This document shows, piece by piece, positions 10,089 to 20,732 of a stretch of DNA of 64,000 nucleotides. The notes below the pieces were generated by a model. That model did not search any database and had not been told where the DNA came from. It saw only the letters and a list, made by a program, of their open reading frames with translations. The DNA lies in the NCBI GenBank assembly GCA_021234155.1, contig JAJEKV010000063.1, positions 6,695,710 through 6,759,709 of the forward strand, written 5' to 3'. A program made the translations under genes and the position numbers. The stretch is from Isoetes taiwanensis. Taxonomy: Eukaryota > Streptophyta > Lycopodiopsida > Isoetales > Isoetaceae. Each line of letters starts with the position of its first letter. The stretch's first letter is position 1.

Positions 10089-10365
10089 GCTGATCCAAGG
10101 GACTTATGAAGCCAAGAGGAGACAAATGAGGCGGGCCTTCAAGGTAATTAGAATGATCCAACGGGCCAAAGGGTTATTGGGTGCAGAGGAGACAACTTCT
10201 GAGGTACAAAGTGACAACCAAGCAGAGAGAGGTGCGCGCCATATGATTGGGTGGACTCCTTAAGGCCAGTGGCTTATCTCCTGCACTAATGTAAAGAACT
10301 GAAGTTGAAGAAAAGAGCAGTACCTTTTCCTCCCTTCACGGGTCGACTTTCCATGAAAGCAGTGG

Positions 10366-10565
10366 CACCTGGAAGCTAGCAGTCAGCGCTTGGAAGAAAT
10401 CACTTTGAACACGACAGGCGCCTGGTAGCTCGAAGTTAGCGCTTGGAAGAAATCAATTTGAAAACGATAGGCGCCTGGATGCTTGGAGTAAGCGCTTGGA
10501 AGAAATCAGTGTGAACACGATAGGCGCCTGGATGCTCTGTGTCAGCGCTTCGAAGAAATCGATAT
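10366..10565. repeat. Short tandem repeat with GGCGCC core, four units
   Basis: Units of about 55 bp contain AGCGCTTGGAAGAAATCA and GATAGGCGCCTGGATGCT. Each holds two small palindromes (AGCGCT and GGCGCC). It lies in the region between the divergent genes of module copy 1. Confidence 0.8.
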
Positions 10566-10868
10566 GAACAGGCTCAAAGAATGCGGAATCACGAAAAGGA
10601 ATGGGCGGTTAGGTTTAACTGATGAGTGACAAGTGGCGGCCATGCAAAAGAAGACCCTAAAAAATAGACGTTTTTAAGTAAATATGGACCAAAGGACAGA
10701 ACAATAAAAATAGACAGCTTTGCAATAAATGTGCCCGAAAAAGTAAATGCGCTTTTTTTAAATTGACATACACGTATTGAAATTTAAATTTTAAATTTTG
10801 AATTCTCACGACGCCCGCCCAATTTCAAATTTATAGTACGGTCCGCCTGGTACATTTTCAATTTCAAA

Positions 10869-10900
10869 CTAGTAATGGTACCCAGCCTTGCTGGGCATAA
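10869..10900 (-). mobile_element. Helitron-type 3' end
   Basis: Minus-strand hairpin CCCAGC/GCTGGG (10881-10895), then CTAG (10869-10872), with an A (T on the minus strand) just outside. Its flank is unrelated to those of the other ends, as expected of a true terminus. Confidence 0.6.
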
Positions 10901-10904
10901 ATTA

Positions 10905-12702
10905 GGAACCTTTAATTTCTTTCTTTTTTTATTCTCCCTTTTTTTTTTCTAACCCCGTTCTCCCTCCCTTTGCCTTCCCTTTCCCCTTTCCCTTTTTTTT
11001 CTTTCTCTTTTTCTTATAAGCTTTTTCCCGCTCTTCCCATTTTTCCACTACTCTCTTTCCCTTTCCTTTTCCCCTTCCTCTTCCTTTTCCTTTTCCTTTT
11101 CTCTTTCCCGTTTCTCATGCATTTTTTTCGTTCTCTTTTGCTTACCTTTTCATGTGCCCTTTTCTTCCTTTCCCCACCCTCTTCCTCTTGATCACGTGCC
11201 ATTTTCCCCATCTCTTTTCCCATTTCTCTCTCTTCTTTTCCTCATGCTCTTTTTGCTTTCCCTTCTCCTTTTTCCGCTTCCCTTTTCCTTTCAACTTTCC
11301 ATTCCCTTTTCATACTTTCCCCACCCTTTTGCTTTGCGATGTTCCCTTTTTCCCTTTCCTTTCTCTTTCCCCTTCCTTTACATTTTCCCTTTCCCGTTCC
11401 CTTTCGCTTTTCATATGCCTCTTTCCATTCCCTTTTCTCAACCTTTTTTATGTACCCTTTTTCCTTCTTTCCCCATCTTCATCCCCTTTTTCCCCTTTCC
11501 ACTTTCTCCTTTCTTGTTTCTTTTTTCTTTTCCCTTTCCCATACTCTTTTTCCCTTTCTTTCTTCTATTTCCTCACCCTTTCCCTCTCCCCTTTTTTCTC
11601 GTGCCCTTTTCTCCTTCCTCTTTTCCTATTCCTTGCTCCCTACCCTTTGTCTATTCTAATTTCCCCCCACCTTTTTCCTCATTTTTCCATCCTTTCCCTC
11701 TTCCTTTTTCTCGATGCTCTTTTTGCTTTCCTTTTTCTCTTTCTTCACCCTTTCTCTTTTCCCCTTTTTTCACGCCCTTTCATTTTTTCTCTTTTTCTCG
11801 TTCCCTTTTCCCAAGTTCTCTTTTTCCCTTTTCCCCTCTCTTTTCCTTTTTACTTTTCTTTTTCCCATAGACTTTGCAACCTTTTCTTATTTTCCCTTAC
11901 CTTTTTCTCCTTTTCTCACCTTTACTTCTTACCCTTTTCCGTTCCCTTTCCCCCTCGCCTATTCTATTCCTTTTTCTATTTTCTTTTATCTTTCCATTTT
12001 CCTTTTCTCCTTCTCTTTCCTTTTTCCTCTTACCTTTCCTTTATTCCTTTTCCTTTTTCCCTTTTCCCTTTTCCCTTTTCCCTTTCATCGTTTTTCCTTT
12101 TCCCTTCCCCTCTTCCTTTTCCCTTTTCCCTTTTCCCTTTCATCGTTTTTCCTTTTCCCTTCCCCTCTTCCTTTTCCCTTTCATCGTTTTTCCTTTTCCC
12201 TTCCCTCTTCCTTTTTTCCCTTTTCCCTTTTCCCCCGCTTCCCTTTCATCGTTTTTTTCCTTTTCCTTTTCCCTTTTCCCTTTTCCCTTTTCCCTTTTCC
12301 CTTTTCCTTTTCATCGTTTTCCTTTTCCCTTCCCTTTTCCTTTTCCCTTTTCCCTTTTTCCTTTTCCCTTTCATCATTTTTTCTTTTCCCTTCCCTTTTC
12401 CGTTTCCCTTTTCCCTTTTCCCTTTCATCATTTTTCCTTTTCCCTTTCCCTTTTCCGTTTTCCGTTTTCCCTTTTCCGTTTTCCCTTTTCCCTTTCATCT
12501 TTTTTTCCTTTTCCCTTACCCTTTTCCTTTTCCCTTTTCTCTTTCATAGTTTTCCCTTTTCCCTTTCATCGTTTTTCCTTTTCCCTTCCCCTTTTCCTTT
12601 TCCCTTTTCCCTTTTCCCTTTCATCGTTTTCCTTTTCCCTTCCCCTTCCCCTTCCCCTTTTCCCTTTTCCCTTTTCCTTTTCCTTTTTCCTTTTCCCTTT
12701 CA
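10905..12702 (+). repeat. 1.8-kb pure polypyrimidine tract
   Basis: Almost entirely C and T on the plus strand. The first 1.1 kb is irregular. From about 12050 it becomes a higher-order repeat of CCCTTTT heptamers punctuated roughly every 35-75 bp by TTTCATCG or TTTCATCA. Long mirror-symmetric homopurine-homopyrimidine DNA can form triplex structures. Long open frames here are an artefact of base composition. Confidence 0.95.
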
Positions 12703-12789
12703 TATTGAAGCCATAGTCAAGATGAAATTTTAGTTGAAGACACGCACACATCATCTCCACCATTGGTCAATCAAATCCTCGACCGTCCG

Positions 12790-12830
12790 ATTTAGGGTGC
12801 GGTCCATTACACAACATTATAATATAAGAT
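12790..12830 (+). repeat. 40-bp dispersed motif, second copy
   Basis: Reads TTTAGGGTGCGGTCCATTAC and continues ACAACATTATAATATAAGAT. It matches 5021-5061 closely apart from its first bases. Confidence 0.6.
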
Positions 12831-13319
12831 TAGGGCCCCACCAATATTTGATTTACGTCCCGCCTGCATTTGAATTTGAATTTGAATATATATTGAACTA
12901 TGGTGGGAGAATTGATTTTTGAAATACTCTCGAGGAAGCGGAGCGGCTAAGCCATTTCGTTCTCTCACATTCTTGGGCAAAGAACTTCTTGACGGATGGC
13001 GTGCGATTCACCAAAGGTAGGTTTCTTTCGGTATATACGTTCATTCTTTGCCTGGATTGGTATAGAACATTATTGATGATAAGATTCGACAGATAAAAAG
13101 ATAATTTTGAGAGATGTATGTTCGGTCCCCTCTATATTCTATCTCGGGTAGCATGGAAGCAGGGCCAAATGGGTGCCAAATGGGCGGATAGACCTCCTGA
13201 ATATGTATCATTCACAGGTGCACATGTAGAAAGAGTGGCTATGTTTCATTTATGTATAGCACCTCAAGATTACTAGACCGAGGAGCCAATTTTAGCGACT
13301 AAAAGCAGCAGGGGGGAGG
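12831..13319. other. Non-coding stretch before the third palindrome array
   Basis: No recognised coding segment. It may hold the 5' part of the plus-strand gene that starts to be recognisable at 13974. Confidence 0.4.
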
Positions 13320-13911
13320 AAATTGGGCGGGTGTTCAATTTCAACTCCTCAAAGTTACTAGACCAGGGAGCAAATTGGGCGCTCGCCCAATTTCAGCAGC
13401 TAAGAAACACTGCAACAGGGAGGAAATTGGGCGGCTGCCCAATTTCAACTCCTCAAAGTTACTATACCAGGGAGCAAATTGGGCGCTCGCCCAATTTCAG
13501 CAGCTAAGAAACACTGCAACAGGGTGGAAATAGGGCGGGTGCCCAATTTCAACTCCTCAAAGTTACTATACCAGGGAGCAAATTGGGCGCTCGCCCAATT
13601 TCAGCAGCTAAGAAACACTGCAACAGGGTGGAAATTGGGCGGCTGCCCAATTTCAACTTCTCAAAGTTACTAGACCAGGGAGCAAATTGGGCCAGCCCAA
13701 TTTGACCAGACTAAAACATCAACAGCGGGGGGAAATTGGGCGGCTGCCCAATTTCAACTCCTCGAAGTTACTAGACCAGGGAGCAAATTGGGCGCTCGCC
13801 CAATTTGAGCAGCTAAGAAACACTGCAACAGGGAGGAAATAGGGCGGGTGCCCAATTTCACCTTTCCAATTTACGTAACAACAGGGAGAAAATTGGGCGC
13901 CCGCCCAATTT
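13320..13911. repeat. Array of about twelve palindromes with alternating spacers
   Basis: Arms AAATTGGGC/GCCCAATTT recur about every 50 bp. Spacers alternate between a GCTC type and a GGCT or GGGT type, so the true tandem unit is about 100 bp with two palindromes. The array ends about 60 bp before a good splice acceptor at 13971-13973, placing it in an intron of the plus-strand gene. Confidence 0.9.
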
Positions 13912-13973
13912 CACCATCTAAGGAGCATGTGCTGTAACTTTGCTCTTGAACTGATTCATTTTTTTTGGTGCAG

Positions 13974-16900
13974 GAGGTGTACCTATTCAAAGATGGTCGG
14001 GCAGTTGGCAAAGGGACCATGGGAGCTAGGGAGAGATGCCACTTTAAAGACATCCCAGATGGACTTGTGAGTGTGGGTGTTCTAGCTGTGTTTGAGGGGC
14101 ATCATGTTCTCTCTTGGCCTACTCCAGAAGCAAGTACCTTAGGTGAGGCATTGGGTTCCTTCATTCTCTGGAGGGAAAGTGATGTTCATGACTCGATGTC
14201 GGGGCGTGCGTCGGCGACAAGAAGACGGCCCGAGGGGAAGCAACGAGAGACACCATGTCGCTAACTAGGTACACACTACTGGAGACTGACTGCGAAATTT
14301 ATCACTCTTGTGCTGCCATCCCTGTAGCGAAGGGATTTATATCCTTCACTGGTCCAGACGATGCAGTATGTGACCAGTTCTTGGGTATGAAGACCGTAGG
14401 GGTGTCTGTTACTGGAAGGCTTTCCCCTCCGACAGAGGTGAACTTCCGGTGTCCGGCATGTTTGACAATACCTAAAGCGGGCATGCTTTTGAGGTGGAAT
14501 AATGATCTAGTTAGGGTTTGTGGGGTGAAGGTGTCGGAAATTTTAAGTCTTGGCCCAGATGGAACAAAGATGATCTGACGTCGAGCGGAGGGCAGCTTCG
14601 GAGATTGAAGCATCCGCGATCTGAGAAGCGTAAATACACCTTCCATTCTCGTCGGCCAAAGAAAGCATCAAAGCCTCCAAAGATAGATCGGCTAACAACC
14701 AATGAAGCCATCTTGAGGTATAGGAAGACCATGTGTTGCAAACAGAGATGTTGTGAGAAATTCAGTAGGGATCAAGCTATAAACATCTTGAAAGGATTTC
14801 TTTGCCATGAAATCGAAAGTGATAGCGGGACCACTTTTGTGTATGACATGTTAGGCAACAATATGAAGGGTAGAAGGGTTCATCGACTAGTCTTGCAAGG
14901 CATCGATTAATACGTGAGAGGGCTTGGTACCTTGGTCTTGGGATTTCAAAGTCGGGTATCTGAAGTGGAAGGTAGAATTCGCTCCCCTGCTTTCGAAAGG
15001 CCGAGCATGGCAATTCAGGCACTATGAAAGCACGTGCGGCCACCTTGGCCTCAGAGGCTGTTTTTTCCATGTTTGTGAAGGAAAATTGTGAGTCTTTACC
15101 TCACCATAGCAGGAGGAATGATGATGGGATTCGAGAAAACGTGAGGAAGTTGCCTGCTATGTTTACGAAGACATGCATTCTCGAAGAGGTCAACGCTGAA
15201 GTGATGGCTCTCACAGGCAAGAAGGTATCTGCGACAGGATTTCATAGGACGTGGAGACGTAGCTTCAAGGACGTCAGTATTGCTAAGAAGAATGCATTCT
15301 CCAAGTGTGACACTTGCGAGGTTATCCGCACGAAGCTGCTGAAGACCAAGGATGAGGCTGAGAGGAGAATATTGCATGATCAGAGAAGGGCACATAGACT
15401 AGAGCAGCAATCATGTCGCACCCCATCTTGGTCATGGAGACTGTTATCCCACGGCATCCTCGAGACTTTGTATGTATCATTCACGACAAAATGGATCAGG
15501 CAAAGACTATGATTCCAAAGTTGTTCGATTCCGTGAAGTCCCTTTGGAGACTAGATAAGCTAAAGACTTCATTGGCAGTGCACTTACCCACGCCATGGGA
15601 GAGGGTGCTATGGAAATTTTGCTTTGGATCTGTGGGTCGAGGCGACTCCAACTTCCATGTAGGTTCTTTGAATAGTATTTTGAAAAGGTTGGAGCTGCCT
15701 AATGAGTTTGCGAGGAGGCCATCTTGCCTTTGTCGATCCATCAGTCCCCAGTTGGGCGAGGGCCTTTACGTGACACCACTGCGCTAAGCGTCAAGTTGTC
15801 GGCTTTGTCATGCGGGAAGAGCATCCCGTTGCCATCCCTCAACCTGAGGGACCCTCATTGAAGCGTCTCCCTCGCAAATTCTTTGTTGCAACTAGACAAT
15901 GCATCCGGACAAAACAAAAATAGGTATGTATTCTCGTATCTTTCATACCTTGTATATCCGGGTGTTTTCGAGGAGATTGAGTTAGGGTTTATGATGCCTG
16001 GCCATACACATGGCGATATAGATGCTATGTTTGGAAATTTTCATCTACCTTGAAGAAAGCCGAAGTGCTAACCATGCCCGAGTTGTTGTATGAATTTCAT
16101 ACGTGCAATCTCAACACGCCAGTGCCATATGTTGTTCATAAGGTTCCAGATTGGAAAGGTTTCATAGAAGGGTATATCCCTGATGGGGAAGATAGATTGA
16201 CAGGTCACACTGAGCCTCTGACCTTTTTGTTTGCTATGAATGGTGGCCCGGCTGTCATGTACCATAAGGCTCGTCCTACGTTCGTGGATTGGCTACCTGC
16301 TGGTGGAATAAGAATGTGGAAAGAAGGAGAGGATGGAAAACCCCTAATGCCATCTGGAAATCCGAAGATGCTAGCACCTAAGAGCTCGGTGAAAGACATT
16401 GGTCAGCTCCGAAACAGTATCCATAAGCATATCCTCCATTGGGTCGCATGCTCGACGAACAAGAAGGGCACACCAGAGACGGCCAAATATACAGCACAAT
16501 TTACGGCGACAATTGAATATTGGATGGGACTCTTGGAGCATCTGAGTAACATCACCAACGTGGAAGGTCCTTACGAGGACTTTTGGCCGCGCACTAGGCA
16601 AGATAGACTTGACGTACCTGATGTGGTGGCTGTGGTGGAGCCAATTGCAACCATCACTCCTGCTTATGTTGGTCCATTGAAGGATAAGCCCGTACCAGAA
16701 TTCAATCCTTTCAAGGATTTGAAGAAGGGCATGTTTGTATTGGCGCCCTCTGATGATGTCTTGTGCCCAACATGGCTAGGGTATGCTACAGAAGAACCCC
16801 AAATGGATGATAAGAAAGACAACTTGAGACTATCCGAGGTCACTTGGTGGGAGCTGTCCACAGTAGGGAACCGGTGTTCCCGACCAACTATATCAATTGT

Positions 16901-17086
16901 TGGAAGAAGAGATGGAGGCCGACCAACGCTAGTGACCGCATTGAGATAGAGAGTATCGACTACGGCTTGGAGTCCTTGAATAAGAAGAAGCTACCAAACA
17001 CCGTCAAGATTCCCACACTTGTTGCGAGAAGCATATCGGCACTTGCGGGGATGTATGTTAGTGTTATCGAAGCGTCTCTTTTATAA
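13974..17086 (+). pseudogene. DUF8039/DUF7869-like transposase-type gene, module copy 1
   Basis: After the acceptor GGTGCAG|GAGGTG, the first segment reads EVYLFKDGRAVGKGTM, then HFKDIPDGLVSVGV and LGEALGSFILW, resembling the DUF8039 region of plant transposon proteins. Next come KRKYTFHSRRPKKASKPPK, a Cys pair segment FSKCDTCEVIRTKLLKTKDE (15297-15356), IIHDKMDQAKTMIPKL (15476-15523), LDNASGQNKN, FMMPGHTHGDIDAMFGN (about 15990-16040), then KKAEVLTMPELLYEF through WKKRWRP. The order HDKMDQ...LDN...GHTHxDID is that of DUF7869 proteins, thought to be DDE-type transposases. Frame changes (for example near 16040) and stops indicate decay or sequence error. It aligns with 45122-48010 on the opposite strand. 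Confidence 0.65.
16050..16949 (+). CDS. C-terminal open frame of the DUF7869-like gene
   Basis: Longest intact frame of this gene, about 299 codons. It starts right after the GHTHGDID motif but in another frame. It carries VPDWKGFIEGYIPDGEDRLT, which matches VADWKSFVEGYLLDGKDQLT in the 45870-46433 frame. It continues through FNPFKDLKKGMFVL, matching WDPFEDIKEGYFVL near 45470. The true continuation then switches frame to CWKKRWRPTNASD and KLPNTVKIP (16890-17030), again matched in the other copy. No initiation signal is expected at 16050 because it is an internal fragment. Confidence 0.6.
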   Translation: MKKAEVLTMPELLYEFHTCNLNTPVPYVVHKVPDWKGFIEGYIPDGEDRLTGHTEPLTFLFAMNGGPAVMYHKARPTFVDWLPAGGIRMWKEGEDGKPLMPSGNPKMLAPKSSVKDIGQLRNSIHKHILHWVACSTNKKGTPETAKYTAQFTATIEYWMGLLEHLSNITNVEGPYEDFWPRTRQDRLDVPDVVAVVEPIATITPAYVGPLKDKPVPEFNPFKDLKKGMFVLAPSDDVLCPTWLGYATEEPQMDDKKDNLRLSEVTWWELSTVGNRCSRPTISIVGRRDGGRPTLVTALR

Positions 17087-17139
17087 AAAGTCCACAATTC
17101 AAGGTATTGTCCATATTTAATGAAACTGTGCTTAACCCA

Positions 17140-17884
17140 CAGTATTTTGGACTAAGACTACACACGATTTTGTTTGAAAACGTCATTCATGCTCATCACA
17201 TTTATTTTCGATTTTATTTTGTTGCATTGCGGCAAAAAACATCATGCATGCTCTGTCCTATTATTATTATTTTACATTTTTTGTCGGTTAGAACAGCACG
17301 CCTCATAATCCGTTAATAAAAGCACGACAATGAAATAAAGGACAGCCGAACAGAACAGTTTCATCTGCCGGAAAATGTCTGTCATCCCATCAAAATTTAG
17401 TATGTTATTTTTGCAGTTGTTTGGCTATTCATAAAACAGGTGGCATCAATTGGCAATGCCAGAATGAAAGGAGAGTTTGACATGAAAATTGGCTCTTTAT
17501 GGTTGCCGCATAAATGGAACAGACGATTAGAATTTCGCTGGAAACATCTGATTTGGCGGCAACGAGTCTCCATCTCATACCTCCTCTTGATTTCTTAAAA
17601 TAGACACCATGTGAAATCAACACGCTCCATGTGATTCAGTTATTTTTCCTTCCATTCCAACATAGAAAGTCAAGTACTCCTCCTCAAAGAAAGGATGAAT
17701 AAGTCTAACGATTAGATATACAACATTCCAAGAACTATCTTTAATTGTTGTAACTTATCCATCTATAAAAGCAGTACATGGGCTTCAGAGATCACTAACA
17801 GAGATCACTCTATCTATAAAAAGCGTGCCTTAGGCTCCATCTATAAAAGCAGTACTTGGGCTTCAGAGATCACTACAATTGAAG
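17140..17884 (+). promoter_or_regulatory. Duplicated dirigent promoter region with tandem TATA blocks
   Basis: This 745-bp region is homologous to 27585-28246 upstream of the intact dirigent gene. It holds two copies of a 39-bp block with TATAAAAG followed by CTTCAGAGATCACT (about 17759-17797 and 17838-17876). The intact gene has one. The block duplication may be a promoter change or slippage. Confidence 0.55.
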
Positions 17885-18430
17885 ATGAAGGCTTTACTCG
17901 CATCCGCATTGGTTTTGATTCTCTTGCACTTTGCAAACGCATATACTCATCATGGCCAACTCCAAAGCAAGACATCTAACATGGTGTTCTACATCCATAC
18001 CAAACTTTCAAAACCAAATGAGACCGCCCGAGTCGTGGCTAGCACAGATGGAGACTATGTTACTACTACAAAGTGGGGAACAATTGGAGTAGGTGATATT
18101 CTCTTCTTCTTTACGAGCGATCCTAACACTTCCAAAAGCCATAGGAAGGCTCAAGTCCATGGTTATAATTGCGGGCGTTGTGTACAATCGACTTTCCACA
18201 TGCTCAAGAAATTTTGATCACTGTCATAGAAACCGATCAATACAATGGCACATTTTGTATCAATGGTCGAGGCGTCGCCTATGGTTCCGAGCTACTCGCA
18301 ATCGTCGGCTGAACTGGGACTTTAGAGGCGTGAAAGGTTGGGCCAACTTCACTCATGTGGAAATTAATTCACCAGATTCTGTAACATTTGTTAACGCTAC
18401 TCTTGTATACCCTTTATATTCTTTCTAGTA
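17885..18430 (+). pseudogene. Dirigent protein pseudogene (copy 1)
   Basis: Starts MKALLASALVLILLHFANAY, a signal peptide nearly identical to that of the intact copy at 28247, and stays collinear to the stop TAG at 18428-18430. Compared with the intact copy it has altered sequence at 18105-18125, one extra A in CCAAAAGCC (about 18137), a 3-base insertion near 18295 and a lost G near 18317. The frame is lost in the middle. Flanking DNA is also duplicated, so the locus arose by segmental duplication. A Helitron-like element begins 110 bp past the stop. Confidence 0.85.
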
Positions 18431-18733
18431 CATGTAAGAAGCATCATCTCATCATACACATTGAAGATTATGCTCTACATTTTGAAGATTATGTTCTCAG
18501 AATAAAATTTACTTTGTACTAATATAATATATTGGAGCATGAGATAGGGTTTTTCTAAGTGCAAACACATGGTGTTCATCAATTCGGGAAGGGTCATAAA
18601 CCTTTCAAAGGAGGCAACATGATGCCCATCAAAAAATAGTCCAACAGTCCAACATAACACATTACCACCCCACACATTAATACCCCTCTTTGTGAAGAAT
18701 CGCACGGAAAGCCCGTCGATCGTGGTCTATTTA

Positions 18734-19183
18734 TAACCAACACATAACTACCATTGACATTAATAAATATAACCATTGGAACCAACACATTTAAATTAAA
18801 ATCCCCCTTAAACCCCCTTTGGTTTGGGTGCATATTCACACGGGGGGTAACTCCGGGCATCGAGAGCTGTCGGATTGGCATATTCGCCCCATATTCCTTA
18901 ATCTACACCGTACGTAAAGTTCCTCATTTGTGGGGTATGCAAGTACAAGATTTGCTATACTGTATAACAAGATTCGCAAAATACTATAAGATTTCAACCG
19001 GAATACTATATGGTGTTGATTTAAATGCGTGCAAAATACAATTATGAGGGCTCTCGCTGCCCTACGTCACCCCCCGTGTGAATATGCACCCAAACCAAAG
19101 GGGGTTTAAGGGGGATTTTAATTTAAATGTGTTGGTTCTAATGGTTATATTTATTAATGTCAATGGTAGTTATGTGTTGGTTA
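18734..19183. mobile_element. 450-bp MITE with TTA target duplication
   Basis: Long inverted repeats of about 125 bp begin TAACCAACACATAACTACC at the left and end with its complement at the right. The flanking trinucleotide TTA is duplicated (18731-18733 and 19184-19186). A TTA duplication and no coding capacity fit a PIF/Harbinger-derived MITE, although the termini are not the typical GGG/CCC form. Confidence 0.75.
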
Positions 19184-19186
19184 TTA

Positions 19187-20732
19187 TACTAAAAAAAATT
19201 TTTGGCCCTTCGGGCCATAAAAAAAAACAGACGTGAGAATATAACAGACATGTAGCAATATGTGTAGCAAAGATTATCTACAATTGGGCACCTTGTTTAT
19301 GGAAAACTATTCAAATCTCCGAATCAAATATACAATCTTAATTTATGAAAAAAAAGTAGAGAACATAGTTAATATAATAGGTTCTGTGCATGCAATGTTT
19401 TGCTGTTAAGCATGGCCAACCGGATTAGTATGGTCTTTGATGAAAATCATTACAAAAGCTGGCAGGAGTTGCACAATATGCATCGCTTCAACAGTGGCGA
19501 GCTCTGCCAAACTTCTTCCAAACTTCTTCCATCGCCTCTTCATCCTCTCCTTGCTGCATAAGAAGCTTCTCTTCTTCAAGGATCTATGAATTTCTCTGCT
19601 GGTCAACCAAGATGTTCTATCTACGCACCGTGTACCTTGAAGAAGACTCAGCAACTTCATTCGACCTACAACAAATTATGTAAGTGTTTAGCATGATATC
19701 TAGGCCATGGATTCCTGCCTTCTTGGCTACATAAATTTATAAGCGTCCTCTTCAAGGACCTCCTAATCTGTTCATGATCATGAAAACATTTTAAGCTAAC
19801 TCTATGTGCTCATGGAAAGCAATCCAGCAAGAGGACACAGCTGCTCTTGCTGCTGCCATGAACTTGAAGACAACACTTCCACATGCTATTATCCGAGGTG
19901 CAGTTGGAGAGCTTTGCTGATTTCACAAAGTATTCAGATTATTCAGCTCATAGAGCCTTGCTTCCATTATCCCTAAATCAATTATTGGAAAAATGGCCAA
20001 AAGCATAACTTTGAACTCTATTCTTTGACAACATCCATCGTGAAAGAGTTAAGAGAATCTGTAGAAAACATGCTTCAACCATTGCTGTATATTTAGGAAG
20101 GTATGAATAATGTGAAGAGGGTAAAACAACAGAGGCCTACAGCGTCTACAGCAGATCCAATCAGATCCAATGCATGACTGCAGGTCTGTTACTACGTTTT
20201 TAAAAGATAGGCCATTCTTGGAGGATGAATGATTGCTCTGAGAAGAAACCATGTACCTTCTTACACTGCCGAATTGGAAGCTTCAGGCCACTGCATAAGA
20301 GCATTACTACAACCATGGAAAATCGCTTCGCCGTCCAATCCCTCCATGGTTCTGCCATTGCGAAATTGCCACAGAGCAGCCAGGAAAAATCGCTTCGCCA
20401 TCCAATCCCTCCATGGTTCTGCCATTGCGAAATTGCCACAGAGCAGACGAAGAACAGCAGACGATTTGGGAGGGCACGATTTACCCTAATCATTTTAGGA
20501 GAACCCTAAAGTAAAAGCTCTCGAGCCTTGCATGCCATGTTAGAAATTTTTTATTTTTGAAGGGGATAAACCATTGTCTAAGTGCCATAAAAAATAATGA
20601 AAGCGTATGCGCACTCTAGATGTACGCATTAGTACATCAATTGAAATACACCACAAAATCATAGCAAAACCTTAGTGAAAAGCGTACAAAAATACAAAGG
20701 AAACCCCCTGTTATTATGCTACATATTCTATG
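19187..20732. other. Extra insert inside the Helitron-like element, origin unknown
   Basis: Absent from the two sister elements. It holds a small GGCCC-TTC-GGGCC-like hairpin between A/T runs (about 19200-19232), a minus-strand frame at 19406-19660 with no recognised domain, and the tandem repeat at 20319-20446. Confidence 0.4.
20319..20446 (+). repeat. Tandem duplication, about 66-bp unit
   Basis: Two nearly identical units contain AAATCGCTTCGCC followed by CCTCCATGGTTCTGCCATTG and CACAGAGCAG. Confidence 0.85.

Noticed and set aside
12050..12702. Telomere-type repeat
   Set aside because: The unit CCCTTTT resembles CCCTAAA only in part, and it is irregular and punctuated by CATCG.
11152..12733. 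Very long open frames rich in Phe, Pro and Ser
   Set aside because: They are all produced by a polypyrimidine tract, occur in all frames at once, and contain no domain.
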